Positions 1-10,970 of a stretch of 59,594 nt of DNA are shown one piece after another. Numbering within the stretch: the stretch's first letter is position 1; each line of letters begins with the position of its first letter. The DNA comes from Jaapia argillacea MUCL 33604. Its lineage: Eukaryota; Basidiomycota; Agaricomycetes; Jaapiales; Jaapiaceae. The stretch is taken from assembly GCA_000697665.1 (NCBI GenBank), contig KL197712.1, forward strand, positions 1,487,101 to 1,546,694, written 5' to 3'. The position numbers were made by a program, and so were the translations under genes. The notes under the pieces are model-generated. The model did not search any database and was not told where the DNA came from. It saw only the letters and a program-made list of their open reading frames with translations.

Positions 1-2116
1 TGGTGACGCCATCATGTCTGTTGACAGGGATGCCACGTAGAATGCATTCCCTGACACTGAGGAGTCCATGGTCTTTTGTCATTAGTATAACCATTGTTGT
101 GCATTATTCTACATCTCTTACTGCTAATGCAATAACGATTCTATTATCACCCAATAATCAGACGCTAAGAACAAAGCAGCCTAGAATAGTCTATAAAATG
201 AGCCCTCTAACTATTTGGGTCTCTTTGAGACCCATAGATTCAGTGCCAAAGACAACTAGATGAAGCCCATCTAGTTTGGAATATTCTGTGCTCTGGGCTG
301 TGAACGCCCAACTATTAAGGTCTTTCTGACTTGAAAGGCTATTTTCAGAGCACCAAAAAGATGGCACCCTTTCTAGAACCGGCTAGAAGCGCTATGGAAA
401 CTATTGGCACCCAAATAGACTCCGAGAGACAAAAATAGTAATTCTAGACCCAGACTGGATTTCCTGATGTGATACCTTTTACTTCTCTGCAGTGTTTGTA
501 CGGTTTCATCTGTCCCGTTATATACGCGTACTTATACGCCAGCTGTTTGTGCAAGCTTTTGAACGAAGCAGGCCTCTGCGTCACTCCAGTTACCATACTT
601 CTTACGCAAGCCAAGGAGTCACATTACCGTGATACTTTATGAACCCCATCCCATGCAATCAAGAGCCGGCAGGTTGTGATGGAGATTGCTGAATTCTTAT
701 TGATACTCCTGGCGTTGTGGATGCGTGTGATCGATCTAATTCCCGCTACTTTAGTAGTGAGTCTTGTATCTGCTAAGTGTGTCTGTGTCCCCCGCCGTTT
801 TTCAGCTTGATGACCAATCTGACCAATCTCCGCCACCTGAGTTCCAAACACCCACCTCTTTTGGCCGACACCGTCCACTCTGTCATCCTCGTCCATTATG
901 TTCTCTCCCATATTGCTTTGCAGATCTTACCTTACGCATTTCATCAATATCCTGTTGGACAGACAGCAGCCAAAATTCACTTCTGTCCATCCATTTTGTC
1001 ACAGCCTTCCTCGCTCCGTTACCACCAGTGGTGGCTATGCCACCTGCTTTGCATCCGGTCCCATGCTTGTCTATAACCAACCATTGTTCGTTCCCTCAAG
1101 TTTGTTGCCCAGTCCAACCTCCTCATCGAGCAGTGAATGGTTCCAAGTCTGCTCCGATTGTCCCCCTTGAAGACTTCAGGCATGTCCGCATTCGACAGTT
1201 CTAAATCTACAAGAAGTCTGCTTATGCTCAACCTGCTCCCGCGAAAGTGATGGTATAGTGTTCTGAATCCTGCCCTGCCGCCTGTACTTGTATAGTGCTT
1301 GGATGTGTGGCCCGTGGTTTCATTCTACTTGTGATTGTACCCGTGCTTTTCCACTCTCGACCTGAGCTCTTCTAGTACCAATTTTTCTGTGACTATCTTC
1401 CTAACATTTCTACAATACAAATGTACTTTTCATCAACAACAATAAGGGCCTATGCCAGACGTTTCCTCTTCAACTGTGCTGTCTGGTAAATAGTAGTGGG
1501 TTGTGCTGCGCTTGCGGCCTTGGGCCTTATTTCTGGAGGTGTCACGGGCTTTGAGCACTCTAGGAACGCCGCAGTCGATCGCTCATCCAACCACCGAGTG
1601 GCTGGTATTGACATATGACATCAGCACCGGACCTACGAAAGCAGCGGTAACGCAACAACGCTCGAGTCCGATATACGTATATGGGCTCATGCACATGCGT
1701 GCAACAACTCCCAGGTTCGTCTTATTCCTTCCACGCAGCACCTCAGATCGTTCAACTTAAGGCCTCGTGCCCAGAACCTATACAATTGTTTGTGAGTTTG
1801 ATAAACCTTCCGAGCTTCTCGCTGATCATACCACAGTTAGGCAGGCATCAAAGACTCTGCACCAGGCGTTGGGCAGGTTGCTTGTTGCTCAATTGTTCAC
1901 TGAATTCAGTCCCGATCACCAGCTCAAACTGATATCTTTCGGACCCTCCAAAAGTGCGTAACTGTACAAGCATTCCACTGCTACGACCCCAATCCGTCCC
2001 TTTGGTTGCCAAGGGCCTCTGATTACAACAGGACTGGGTGCAGGCGTGTTCTACATCAGTGTTTAGGTCTTGGTTCCCCCGGTTTCGTTATTGCTCCAGA
2101 TTCCTCAAAGAACTGT
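1..2116. other. No recognisable gene
   Basis: Several short open frames overlap on both strands here, the longest being 146 codons at 764-1204 on the plus strand. None shows a motif, a signal peptide or a convincing exon chain. The pyrimidine-rich stretches at 780-1200 resemble decayed coding or intron sequence, but I cannot assign them. I see no terminal repeats in this stretch. Confidence 0.5.
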
Positions 2117-2117
2117 T

Positions 2118-2175
2118 GAGTACAAAAGTGAACTTAATCAAAGGGGTACGATAAGATAATGTGCCGGCCTGTATC
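2118..2175 (-). repeat. Stray partial unit of the tRNA-derived tandem array
   Basis: This stretch matches part of the repeat unit found in tandem at 9955-10455. Shared blocks include the run ending in GAGTACAAAAGTGAA and the following GGGGTACGATAA and GGCCTGTATCC. The match stops just before the inverted repeat that opens the 7.8-kb element at 2181, and the array resumes after its other end at 9942. The simplest reading is that the element inserted into the array. Confidence 0.55.
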
Positions 2176-2274
2176 CATTGGGAAAAACCTCCCGCCCTAA
2201 TTAGACCTAATTATATCTAAATAGTGCTAATAAGCCCCGATTAGCTCGATAAGTCGATTAGAGCTAATTAGATA

Positions 2275-2336
2275 CAGTGTGTTGCATATGAAACTGCACA
2301 GTCGAAAGCGTGCAGATGTTGTTTGTATATATTTGT
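2275..2336 (+). repeat. Left terminal inverted repeat of the Tc1/mariner-like element
   Basis: These 62 bp match the reverse complement of 5991-6052 with about six mismatches, clustered in the middle. A TA lies just outside. Confidence 0.92.
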
Positions 2337-2880
2337 ACCTCGCCAATATTTTTTGTTTGTCTGGTTTTTTGTGTCACATCACCATCACACGTCTCCTTAC
2401 TGTCCTCGAATCATTGACTCGACGCTCAAGCGCTCAAGCTTGCACCCCGTATATCTGTAATGAGGACTGTCCTCTCTGTCCAAGCAACTCAGCATTGGGT
2501 TCCGTACCGCAGCTCCCTGGTGATCTGACCAGCAGACTCCATGCATGACCTTGATTCGTTCCTGACAACCTCCCAGCAACATGGCGCCTGTACTTGACCT
2601 CCTACGGAGTGAACAGGTGCCCCATTCTCATTGTTCAAGAAGTCCGCGAGTCTGCTTGGTGGGTATCAGTAGGATTTTTTAGTCCTCCCGACCTCCTGCC
2701 GAAACCACTAGCGGAAGGATCCTGCGGTTGCCGCCCCACGGCATCCCAGTTGTTCTGGGACTGCATAAAAAGTGGGTCATTTCATTCTTTGATCCTCATT
2801 CTCATTTGTCTCATTCTTACACCACCCTCACTCTCTTTCATTTTTCAGCCTCCACGCTCCTTTCCGGCTCTCCTCTCGTG

Positions 2881-4711
2881 ATGCGTGAGCCTGTACTTCC
2901 TGCGGATATTCCAGGTCGACGTCGCCCTTCTCGAGAATGGCTTCAGAACCCAGCATGGATTGGTATGTCCTTACTCATGTGATTTCATGCTGCTCTGAGA
3001 TGAACATGCACAGATGGAGCTGTCGATCCCCCTCGGTTCTATATTACCCATGATGAGATCAATGCCGACCGTGTAGCCAACGGCTATCTGCCTCTCCCTC
3101 CTCCGCCTCCACCTCCACCTCCACCTCCGCCTCCCGCGGCACCTGTTCCTGTGCCTCAGCCTGAACCAAGTGCTGACATCGAGAATGATGTCATGCCCCG
3201 TACATCGGGTGCCAATGCTTCCCAGCCACCTCAACGTGGTCGTAGTATGCTTTCGTACTTAGCCAAGTTGTAGAATAGTTCTCACATTCTCGAACAGCAC
3301 CACTGGATGATGCAGGGCATCTTGTTTCGGTAACTGCCAGCTACCCCCCCACGCCGCCTCCATACAGCAACGGACGTCCCCCAAAGGCATCAGCGAAGAA
3401 AACGAAGGAGAAGATCACAAAGTCCGACCACATCCTGCTCGACGGTACGACCCACACCAAGTTTATCCAGTCATATCTCTCGGTTCACGATCTTGGGGAC
3501 CAATACAGCCCCGGGGTTCATTCAGGCCCTCCATTCAAGTTGTGGTGGACTGGGTCGAGGTAACTATCTATCTATCATGCTCTTTTCGAACTTGTACTCA
3601 ACGAGACCCAGTGGCGGGAAGACTGGCGCAACCACTATTGAGAAGGATCACGACTTCGAAGTGGCCTTGGCTACCATCATGAAGAAGAAAGATAGTTGTG
3701 TCGTGAGTGTTGAGTTCGATTTGGAGACTATGGACGGTTTCCGTATCCGAAAGCGGGTGAGTATTCACATGTTCTGTGGCGGTTGTTTTGCTGACACATC
3801 GTGGAGCTACAGGTTCATCCGCATATGGAGAGCACTTTCCAGGACAATGAAGAGGAGCTTCTCTATGGCACGAAGGTAAATCTCGATGTTGTCGTTCACG
3901 GTGCACCTAGCATTCGCTGATTCGAAGCCAGGTCCCTCGTCTTGATGGTTTCTCCACTGATGAGCAGCTTCACAGAACCATTATCCTCCAGCTCAAGTCA
4001 AGGTGGTCCTGCGAAAAGCACCAAGGTGAACACGGCGAGCCAGGATTTTGTTACATAGATAGTAGTGGTGATCATCTTGGACTCAACAATCGGAAGCTCA
4101 AACTCTGGGCTGCAGCTATTGTAGGTTTTTTTATGTTTCTGTCTGAGAACCATTGTTACTGATTAGCACTATCAAAGGCTGCTGCGGATGCGACCAAACA
4201 CCATCCGCCGAACACCGTTGACTTCGACGGGATCCGAGATGGCCACCTCTCGGGTGCCCCAAAACCTCGCGGACGTTCCGGTCCTCATGCGTCAACCAGC
4301 TCGTCCTCCGATGCCACCACTCTACTCATGGCTGCGATCATCCCCCTTCTCACCAACCACCTTGCTCCCAACACACCGTCTACAGTCCCAACTCCATCTA
4401 CTTCGTCTACGCTACCATCCACTCCTTCACGTCAACGTCATCAGAACGTTGTTCCTCTTTCACCAATGCCTGATTCCGGCTTGGAACTCCATGCTTGTCT
4501 CACTGACTTCCTCAAAGCCAAAGGCATTGATTTGTCGTCATGCGAAACCGCACTTATGGAGCTTGAGCTCACCCCTGACATTCTTGCTGATGTTCCTGTC
4601 GCTCGATTGTGCGAGGTGACGGGTGTTGTCGAGGGACGTGTTCATAAGTTTCAGCTATTTTGTAAGGAGTGGAATGCTCGTTTGGAAGATAAGAAGCGAC
4701 GCGATTCATAA
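2881..4711 (+). CDS. Transposon-borne protein of unknown function with SAM-like C-terminus
   Basis: I do not recognise a named family. Seven exons join without a stop into a 500-residue protein: 2881-2962, 3014-3241, 3298-3559, 3612-3756, 3813-3875, 3932-4120 and 4178-4711; the introns are about 51-57 nt with GT-AG ends. In order it has a short basic N-terminus, a proline run (about residues 53-69), a lysine-rich stretch, a mixed globular core of about 200 residues, a Ser/Thr/Pro linker, and a C-terminal segment (about 424-500) whose helix pattern resembles a SAM domain. The start was chosen because all exon junctions then stay in frame. It lies between the transposon ends and runs head-on towards the transposase gene, with 139 bp between the stop codons. 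The intact frame beside a broken transposase could mean selection, recent decay of the partner, or cargo from the host genome. Confidence 0.75.
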
Positions 4712-4850
4712 AGTCTTTCGTTCAGCTCTGTTTCCAGTTGCTCTCTTATCAGACATGTTTCTATCCCCCTGCTTAATAGTGTCGTCCTGATGACCTTTGG
4801 TAGTATAGCAATTCATTACAATAGTTACTACGAGAGTATCTACTCTAATG

Positions 4851-5916
4851 TTATGAATACCCACAGTTCACAATCCATCCCATCGCATCGTCAACTGAGA
4901 TAGCCATGGCAGCTTGGTGGATCAGCCAAGGACGAACATCAGGATTGAGGGCTAGTGCCTCATGGCGGCGAAGCCACGATTTGATAGAGTGAAAACCCTG
5001 CTCGATTGGGTTGAAGTTGGGGGAATAGGGTGGAAGGTAGATCAGCCTTGCACCTGGTTATGTAGTCAGAGAAATCCGCCATAAAAAATTCTACCACCGA
5101 CATACCACATTCAACCTCAATGATTTGGCGTACCTCTTCGTCGTGATGGATGGCACAGTTGTCCAGGACAACAACACTACGTGGACCTGGGTACGGGGTG
5201 AGTTTTGGAGCCTTCAGATAACTTGGTCAACGAGAAAACCAGTCGGGGGAAAGTACACACACCAGCTGCTCCTTCACGAATGAAATAAAACGGTCCTTGG
5301 TCACGGACCCCTCAAAAATGTCGAGAGCAATGATACCGTCAACAGAAAGCGCTGGCAGCACCGAGAATCGCAGCCCTCAAATGAATGTTGCGCGTCGCAC
5401 ACATGCACGCCCGAGAGCAGACCATCCTTCACTGCACTGATTCGTACGATCGTCGACACTTGCTTCATCAAGCCAGACAAAGCATTCCATCGGGATGTCC
5501 CCATATGCAGCCTGCCATGTTGCTCGGAGCAACTCGTTTCTCTCCAAAGCAGTCTTTGAGATGTGTTTGTGAGAAAGGACGATACGGCGAAGGGCTTGGG
5601 ATATGGTGGCAAGTGATACGTCACGGTTGCGTGCTTCGAACAGCCTCTCCTGGATTTCGTCGAGGTACAGGGATGGGTTGGCATCGAGAATGGAGGTGAG
5701 GAATGACAAGTCGCCTTGGTCAAGAATGCGAGGGCGTCCTATTCGATGTGTATGGGGGTTGGTGACCTGGCCAAAGTCGCAATGAAGACGAAGAACGTCA
5801 AAAACCGTACGCTCAGAACAGCCAGCCAGTCCCGCTATCTCATAGCCCGTCTTGTTGTGCTCGTAGCGCCAGATGATGATGCGCTCTCTGAGCTTTTGGT
5901 CAAGGTGAGACACCAT
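4851..5916 (-). pseudogene. Tc1/mariner-like DDE transposase, one premature stop
   Basis: Three exons (5916-5263, 5211-5106, 5053-4851) encode about 320 residues, close to the usual length of this superfamily. The start used is the ATG before an N-terminal helix-turn-helix (about residues 10-45). A GRPR-like hinge follows. The acidic triad is visible: Asp in FVWLDEAS (about 150), Asp in VVVLDN (about 235) and Glu in NPIEQ (about 271), giving roughly 35 residues between the last two. Codon 180 is TGA (5377-5379), with the reading frame continuing on both sides, so a single CGA-to-TGA change would explain it. Unless this stop is read through, the product lacks the last two catalytic residues. 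The gene is convergent with the accessory gene at 2881-4711. Confidence 0.9.
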
Positions 5917-5990
5917 TTTGGGTTTAAGAAATAGAAATTCCCGGTCACATTTCCTTGCAAAATATTCCAAATCAGTATTTTTACCTGAGA

Positions 5991-6052
5991 ACAAATATAT
6001 ACAAACAGCCCTTGCGCGATTTCGACTGTGCAGTTTCATATGCAACACACTG
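5991..6052 (-). repeat. Right terminal inverted repeat of the Tc1/mariner-like element
   Basis: Inverted partner of 2275-2336, followed by a TA target duplication at 6053-6054. Confidence 0.92.
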
Positions 6053-6436
6053 TAAGTTCCCTGCTAATCTTCGACGATTAGCTGGCTTAGTTGGCTTAGG
6101 CGCAGATGAGCAGAGAATTATTCTTCATTTCTTGCAGGTAATTACTCAATAATCCATGCAAAGCACACAAGAGGAATCGAAGTAACTCTCATTGTCAAGT
6201 ATAGCTAATACATAGGGCACTACAGAGTATGTTATTAGAGTCACCAAACCTCAACATCAATCTAACCAGACCCTAACCACCACAAACCAAACTATTGCAG
6301 AACCCGACAACGCGGCGGAGGCAGCATGGGTATCACAGCGGGGACTGTGTGATAGAATGGAGTATCAGTCAACAAAGTGATATGAAATGAGATAGAGAAA
6401 CCTACGCACATCAGTTAAGAGCCCGATTCAACTCAC

Positions 6437-7150
6437 GATCGGAGGCACCTACAACACGATGAAGATTAGCAGGACACCATGGCAAACAGGGCCAACACTT
6501 ACCAGGTATGATTGCCGCATCGACTCAGCAGTTGATATCCAGGGGATGACAGTAATGTGGCGGTACTTATAGGAGTGCTCTGACGACAATGAGGAGCACG
6601 TTATATTGGGTCTGAGAAAATGGGGGACATCAACATACCAGATAAAGTGCTCTAACCCGAGCCAAATCCCATGGTGGTCGTCACCCATCAGACCGCCGTG
6701 GTGTAATTTGCATATACGGCAAGGGGAAGGCACGGCTAGAGGAGGAAGGTACTGACGAGAAAATTCAGTAACAGAGCGCACAGCAAAAAAGAAAGATGGG
6801 GATGCGAGCCGCCTCTCGGACTGAAGATGTCCTGCCAGCCGCCCGTTATGATCAACATTACTCGACTAAGCGAGGAGATGTGGCGGGTAGACACAAGCAA
6901 ACTGAGAAAAACTCACTTGCGTAGTGTTACATCACACGGGCGTGTGATCGGGTTGAAGACGTTAGTCAGGAAGTTGGATAGTCCCAACATCGAGGTAAGA
7001 GGATCGGCGGAGGTGTTGTCTCAATGAGGGGAGAGAAGAGACGGCATCGTCGTTGACGGCGACGCGGCGAAAGGAGAGGTGGCTAGAGGATGTCGATGAG
7101 CTGGCAAAACCAACCAAATTCAAGCTCCGCGTCATTCTCAGGACTTGGCG
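6437..7150 (-). other. Exon-like remnant, unrecognised
   Basis: On the minus strand several well-formed splice signals alternate with short open stretches. There are donors of the GTAAGT/GTATGT type and acceptors ending in CAG or TAG near 6504, 6555, 6610 and 6750. Two exon phases are possible and neither gives a protein I recognise. This belongs to the original body of the 2181-9942 element. It may be the residue of its gene or of a captured host gene. Confidence 0.3.
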
Positions 7151-7195
7151 AATTTGCGTGCTCGCTCGAAGTGTCTCGTCTGTCCGCGACGTTGG

Positions 7196-8821
7196 GGACC
7201 ATCTCCTGTCAAAATACGGGGACTGAACCATCCCCGATTTCAGAGGACTGACCCGTCCTCTAAAATTGGGGATTTCCCAATTTGGCAGGTGGTGCCACTG
7301 ATTAATTCTCCCATGTGCTGGCATGAATTGTCAGCAAAAATAAAAACAATTCCAGGTGTCCTGAGCATGATTTGAACCTGTAACCTTGTGGTAATCACTG
7401 CAGTATACTAAACTATAGCAATAGAGACTACTGATCTATAATAACACAGAAATCTACAGGATTTAAGCAACTATATACTGTTTATAATCACAAAAACAAA
7501 CCCAGAAAAAGTATCAAGTTAGATCCTCCTTTGGCTCAAAGGAACTAATAAATCAACTGTCACCAACTAACTCAACATCTAAATGTCAAGCTCAGGGCTT
7601 ACCCCTCTTAACTCTAACCAACCTAACTCTAACCTCAGGGGTTGCACCCCCGAACCCCTGCACTGGGGGTATCCCCCAGACCCCCCTAACTCTAACCTTG
7701 GGGGTTGCACCCCCAAACCCCTGCACCGGGGGTGACCCCCCAGACCCCCCCCTAACACTAACCAACCTAACACTAACCAACCTAACACTAACCTCAGGGG
7801 TTGCACCCCCGAACCCCTGCACCGGGGGTATCCCCCGGACCCCCCTAACTCTAACCAACCTAACACTAACCTCGGGGGTTGCACCCCTGAACCCCACACC
7901 AGGGAGTACCCCAGACCCCCTAAACACTAACCTACCTAACACTAACCTCGGGGGTTGCACCCCCGAACCCCTGCACCAGGGAGTACCCCGGACCCCCAAA
8001 ACACTTACCTACCTAACACTAACCTCGGGGGTTGCACCCCCGAACCCCTACACCAGGGAGTACCCCGGACCCCCTAAACACTAACCTACCTAACACTAAC
8101 CTCAGGGGTTGCACCCCTGAACCCCTGCACCGGGGAGTACCCCGGACCCCCAAAACACTTACCTACCTAACACTAACCTTGGGGGTTGCACCCCCGAACC
8201 CCTGCACCGGGGAGTACCCCGGACCCCCAAAACACTCACCTACCTAACACTAACCTTGGGGGTTGCACCCCCAAACCCCTGCACTGGGGAGCACCCCAGA
8301 CCCCCAAAACACCAATCAACCAAACACCAACCCACACCCCCACCCCCACACCCCTCACGAGAACCGAGACAACAACGTTCCTCTTACCGAGCAATTGTCC
8401 TAACTCTAACCTAACCTAACTAACCACCCATGGGGGGTAAACCCCCCAAACCCCCCAAAACAGCCTTGTTTCAATGGTAGTTGTGAATAACAAGGGCTTG
8501 CACAGCCAGGAAAGAGAGAACCCCAGAAACTCTCACAATAGACTTATATTCTAATGCTATATGCCAAATAATGTGGCTTTCTAGTCTACTTGGAAAGATG
8601 TCTGGTTTTTCATTATTACTTGACCATTAGAAGGTCGTGAGTTCAATTCCAGCTGAAATCACTCCAAGAAAGCGCTGGACATTGTTTTGACACATTATGT
8701 GTCATGTGACAAATTTTTTTTTCTGTGCGCTAAAAATAACCTGTCCGCGAAAATGAAGGACATGTCAGTCCTCTGAAATCGGGGATGGGTCAGTCCGCGG
8801 ATTTTCACCAGCGGTTATCCC
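7196..8821. mobile_element. MULE-like non-autonomous element carrying a minisatellite
   Basis: About 80 bp at the left end (from 7196) match the reverse complement of the right end (to 8821). The best-conserved core is the block around CCCCGATTTCAGAGGACTGA, which is identical at both ends. A 9-bp direct repeat, CGACGTTGG, sits immediately outside each end (7187-7195 and 8822-8830). A 9-bp duplication with long inverted ends suits Mutator-like elements, though superfamily assignment without a transposase is an inference. The interior has no coding capacity and consists mainly of the 77-bp minisatellite. Confidence 0.7.
7628..8310. repeat. GC-rich minisatellite, about 77-bp unit, nine copies
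   Basis: Units begin near 7632, 7700, 7796, 7871, 7948, 8025, 8102, 8179 and 8256. Each contains a palindromic core of the form GGGGGTTGCACCCCC followed by CCCCGGACCCCC and a CCTAACACTAACC spacer. The period is a regular 77 bp in the right half and irregular in the left half. Long open frames across this block on both strands are products of the repeat, not genes. Confidence 0.92.
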
Positions 8822-8830
8822 CGACGTTGG

Positions 8831-9927
8831 CTACCTCACGTTCGACATGTGCACTCCCTGAGGCACTCCCGGTATCCAATTAAACCCCGCACGCTGAATT
8901 CTCTGTTACTACAAACGAACATCGCTGGAACCCCTTCATCCCACCCTTTTGTTCGCCATCCGGACTCATGAAAGATTCCTGGTCCCGACCCGACACACAC
9001 CCTACACCCTCGTCCTTCGGAACAGCCGAACCAGCCATTCGAATCGAACACCATCTCAATACCAGTCATCCCCATAACTGTTCGGAAATCACCACACAAG
9101 CCCATCTAGAACCTCGCACCATTCCCGTCAAGGTGACCTACGATACTCGTCATGCCACGAACCTTCTCACCCTCATTGCCCATTATGTTAGCATTGCCTC
9201 CTCCCACCCGATGGTCAAGAGATCCGGATCACCCATGGTTGCTGTACCCGCCTGGCGACGACAGCCGACCACATCACGGAACTCAAGCTCCAGTCGGAGG
9301 TTCCAAAAGTGTAGCCCAAACCCAAGATTGGCCGGGAGGCATTCGCTTTTGCTGCGCCGGCGTTTTGGTAGTGCTATTGGTGTCTGCTTTCCGATTCCTT
9401 TATTGCCGCTGGCGATGTTGTCGCCTCTCGTCCACTTCTCGTATTCCCACATTCTCATCTCAATTTCCTATCTTCTCTCTAAGGTTTACCCCCACTTGGT
9501 GCCCGGGCAGTCTCGACGATGGTGGCTGGGCAATATTAATGGCTCGCTGTATATTGGACTGTCGTCATCATTCACTGGCATCCTCCCCACGCCTTATTGT
9601 ACCTTTCTGTCTTTCGTTCGTTGTTTTGTTTGCGAATTCCCGCCTCTCCTCATCAATCACCACAGTGCTCCTCTCGCAACATCATCGCATCTCGTGTACT
9701 ACCAATATTATTATGTCTTTATATAGACTGATATCAACAACCAGACTGTTTTTAGATGGCTATCTACAGTATTGCCCCAGATGTGCACCCTTTCTAGATG
9801 TATCCATCCGTAGACAGTCGCCTTGGTTGACTTCAGCCTCCGAAAGTTTCGATTAGTTAGAATTAGATGCAAAAGCACCTTTAGCCAGCACTTAGGACTA
9901 ATGGAACCTAATTTACTTTAGGTTAGC
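8831..9927. other. Open frames without recognisable product
   Basis: Two long overlapping plus-strand frames (8968-9726, 252 codons; 9152-9856, 234 codons) cover this stretch. They are rich in Pro, Ser, Arg and Cys and look compositional; neither shows a domain. It is the right-hand remnant of the element at 2181-9942. I do not call a gene here. Confidence 0.4.
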
Positions 9928-9954
9928 GCGGGAGGTTTTTCCTGATGGCCTCCG

Positions 9955-10455
9955 ACGCCGCAAAGGATTCCAGGAGTCGAAGTTTGGCACTCGAGTGGGA
10001 CAGAACGATTGGATAATGGAGCTATAGAGTGCAAAAGTAAATATTAATGCTATCGGAGGGGTAACTTGAATGTCAAGGCCTATATCCGTGCTGCTGCTGC
10101 AAAGGATCCCAGGAGTCGAAGTTCGGTACTCGAGTGGGACAGAACGATTGGATAATGGAACTATAGAGTGCAAAAGTAAATGTTATCGGAGGGGTAATGT
10201 CAAGGCCTATATCCGTGCTGCTGCTGCTGCAAAGGATCCCAGGAGTCGAAGTTCAACACTCGCGTGGGACAGAACGACTGGATAATGGAACTACAGAGGG
10301 CAAAAGTAAATGTTATCGGAGGGGTAATGTCAAGGCCTATATCCGTGCTGCTGCTGCAAAGGATCCCAGGAGTCGAAGTTCGGCACTCGCGTGGGACAGA
10401 ACGATTGGATAATGGAACTATAGAGTACAAATGTGAATGTTATCGGAGGGGTACG
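9955..10455 (-). repeat. Tandem array of a tRNA-derived (SINE-like) unit
   Basis: Four copies of a 127-139 bp unit start near 9972, 10111, 10241 and 10368. Read on the minus strand, each unit contains ACTTCGACTCCTGG, a decayed Pol III B-box, preceded by a degenerate tRNA-like stretch ending in CCCACTCGAGTGC. The same order of blocks occurs in better-preserved single copies at 26900-27092 (minus) and 23478-23665 (plus). Copy-to-copy length changes lie partly in a short CTG run. The array is interrupted by the 2181-9942 element. Confidence 0.65.
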
Positions 10456-10479
10456 ATAATTGGAGAGCGACAATGAGAT

Positions 10480-10970
10480 CTCACCTGAAGCGAGAGACTC
10501 CGGTCCATCTGGTAGTAAGGGATAACCAAGTCGGTAATCAAAGCCTTGGAGGGTATTCTAGCGCCCCTCGAAGGCCCAAACATGGTAACGCCATAGCGCG
10601 GAACCAGCTGATGACGACCTGTGCGTCGCAAACTTCCTCCAGACAAAAACTATCTTCAATAGTGATCGCAATAGCATCAATGGGCACAACACTGTCCCAT
10701 GGACAACCGGCGCCAAGCCGAACGGAGCCTATGAACGTCGTCAATGCTAAAGACCTAAACCAAAGGAACATGTACTGTACATTTTCGAGAAGTCGGGTAT
10801 GACCTGTGACAGCAGATCGACGGCGGCGGGATTTTCGTTGGCAGGAGCTTGTTTCGGCCCAAGAGGCAGTCCGAGAGCAAAACCCAACTCGCAATGGTGT
10901 CGGGAACCCGAATTGATCACTTTAGCACCGTTGACGCCCATAGGCCCTGCAACGGGCGGCCTAAAGGCCG
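10480..10970 (-). other. Unrecognised exon-like remnant
   Basis: Minus-strand open stretches with a possible donor (TCAG then GTGAGA near 10484) resemble in position the minus-strand frame at 27100-27662, and both lie about 1.1 kb from a ZNF511-like copy. The translated pieces switch frame and carry no motif that I can name. It is probably part of the decayed segmental duplication described in the findings. Confidence 0.3.

Larger units (their letters stand above)
2275..6052. mobile_element. Tc1/mariner-like DNA transposon with two convergent genes
   Basis: The element starts CAGTGTGTTGCATATGAAAC and has terminal inverted repeats of 62 bp (2275-2336 and 5991-6052) with about six mismatches. 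A TA dinucleotide flanks each end (2273-2274 and 6053-6054), the usual target duplication of the IS630-Tc1-mariner superfamily. Inside are a minus-strand DDE transposase gene with one stop codon and a plus-strand seven-exon gene that looks intact. At 3.78 kb it is longer than a typical one-gene Tc1/mariner element because of the second gene. It sits inside the left subterminal region of the larger element at 2181-9942. Confidence 0.9.
2181..9942. mobile_element. Large inverted-repeat-bounded element hosting two nested transposons
   Basis: A perfect 15-bp inverted repeat, GGAAAAACCTCCCGC, lies at 2181-2195 and, inverted, at 9928-9942. Both ends are followed inward by short CTAA/TTAG-rich subterminal repeats. 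After removing the nested elements at 2275-6052 and 7196-8821, about 2.3 kb of original element remains, with no recognisable transposase, so it is probably non-autonomous or decayed. I could not find a convincing target-site duplication, so the superfamily is unassigned. Insertion into the tRNA-derived array is supported by matching array sequence on both sides. Confidence 0.5.

Noticed and set aside
7360-7435. Minus-strand tRNA-like sequence with a Val-like CAC anticodon loop and GGTTCAAATC
   Set aside because: The anticodon stem relies on several G-T pairs, position 33 is C and no acceptor stem forms; at most a tRNA-derived relic inside the MULE-like element.
7579-8419. Long Pro/Thr/Gly-rich open frames on both strands
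   Set aside because: They are translations of the 77-bp minisatellite, whose period is not a multiple of three, so frames simply rotate through the repeat.
8395-8425. CTAACCTAACCTAACTAACC resembling a telomere
   Set aside because: Only a few degenerate units next to the minisatellite spacers; no regular TTAGGG-type array, so no telomere call.
10747-10960. Minus-strand frame vaguely like a heme peroxidase segment (LGPKQAPANENPAAVDLL)
   Set aside because: No heme-ligand His motif and no continuation in adjoining exons; similarity is too weak to name.
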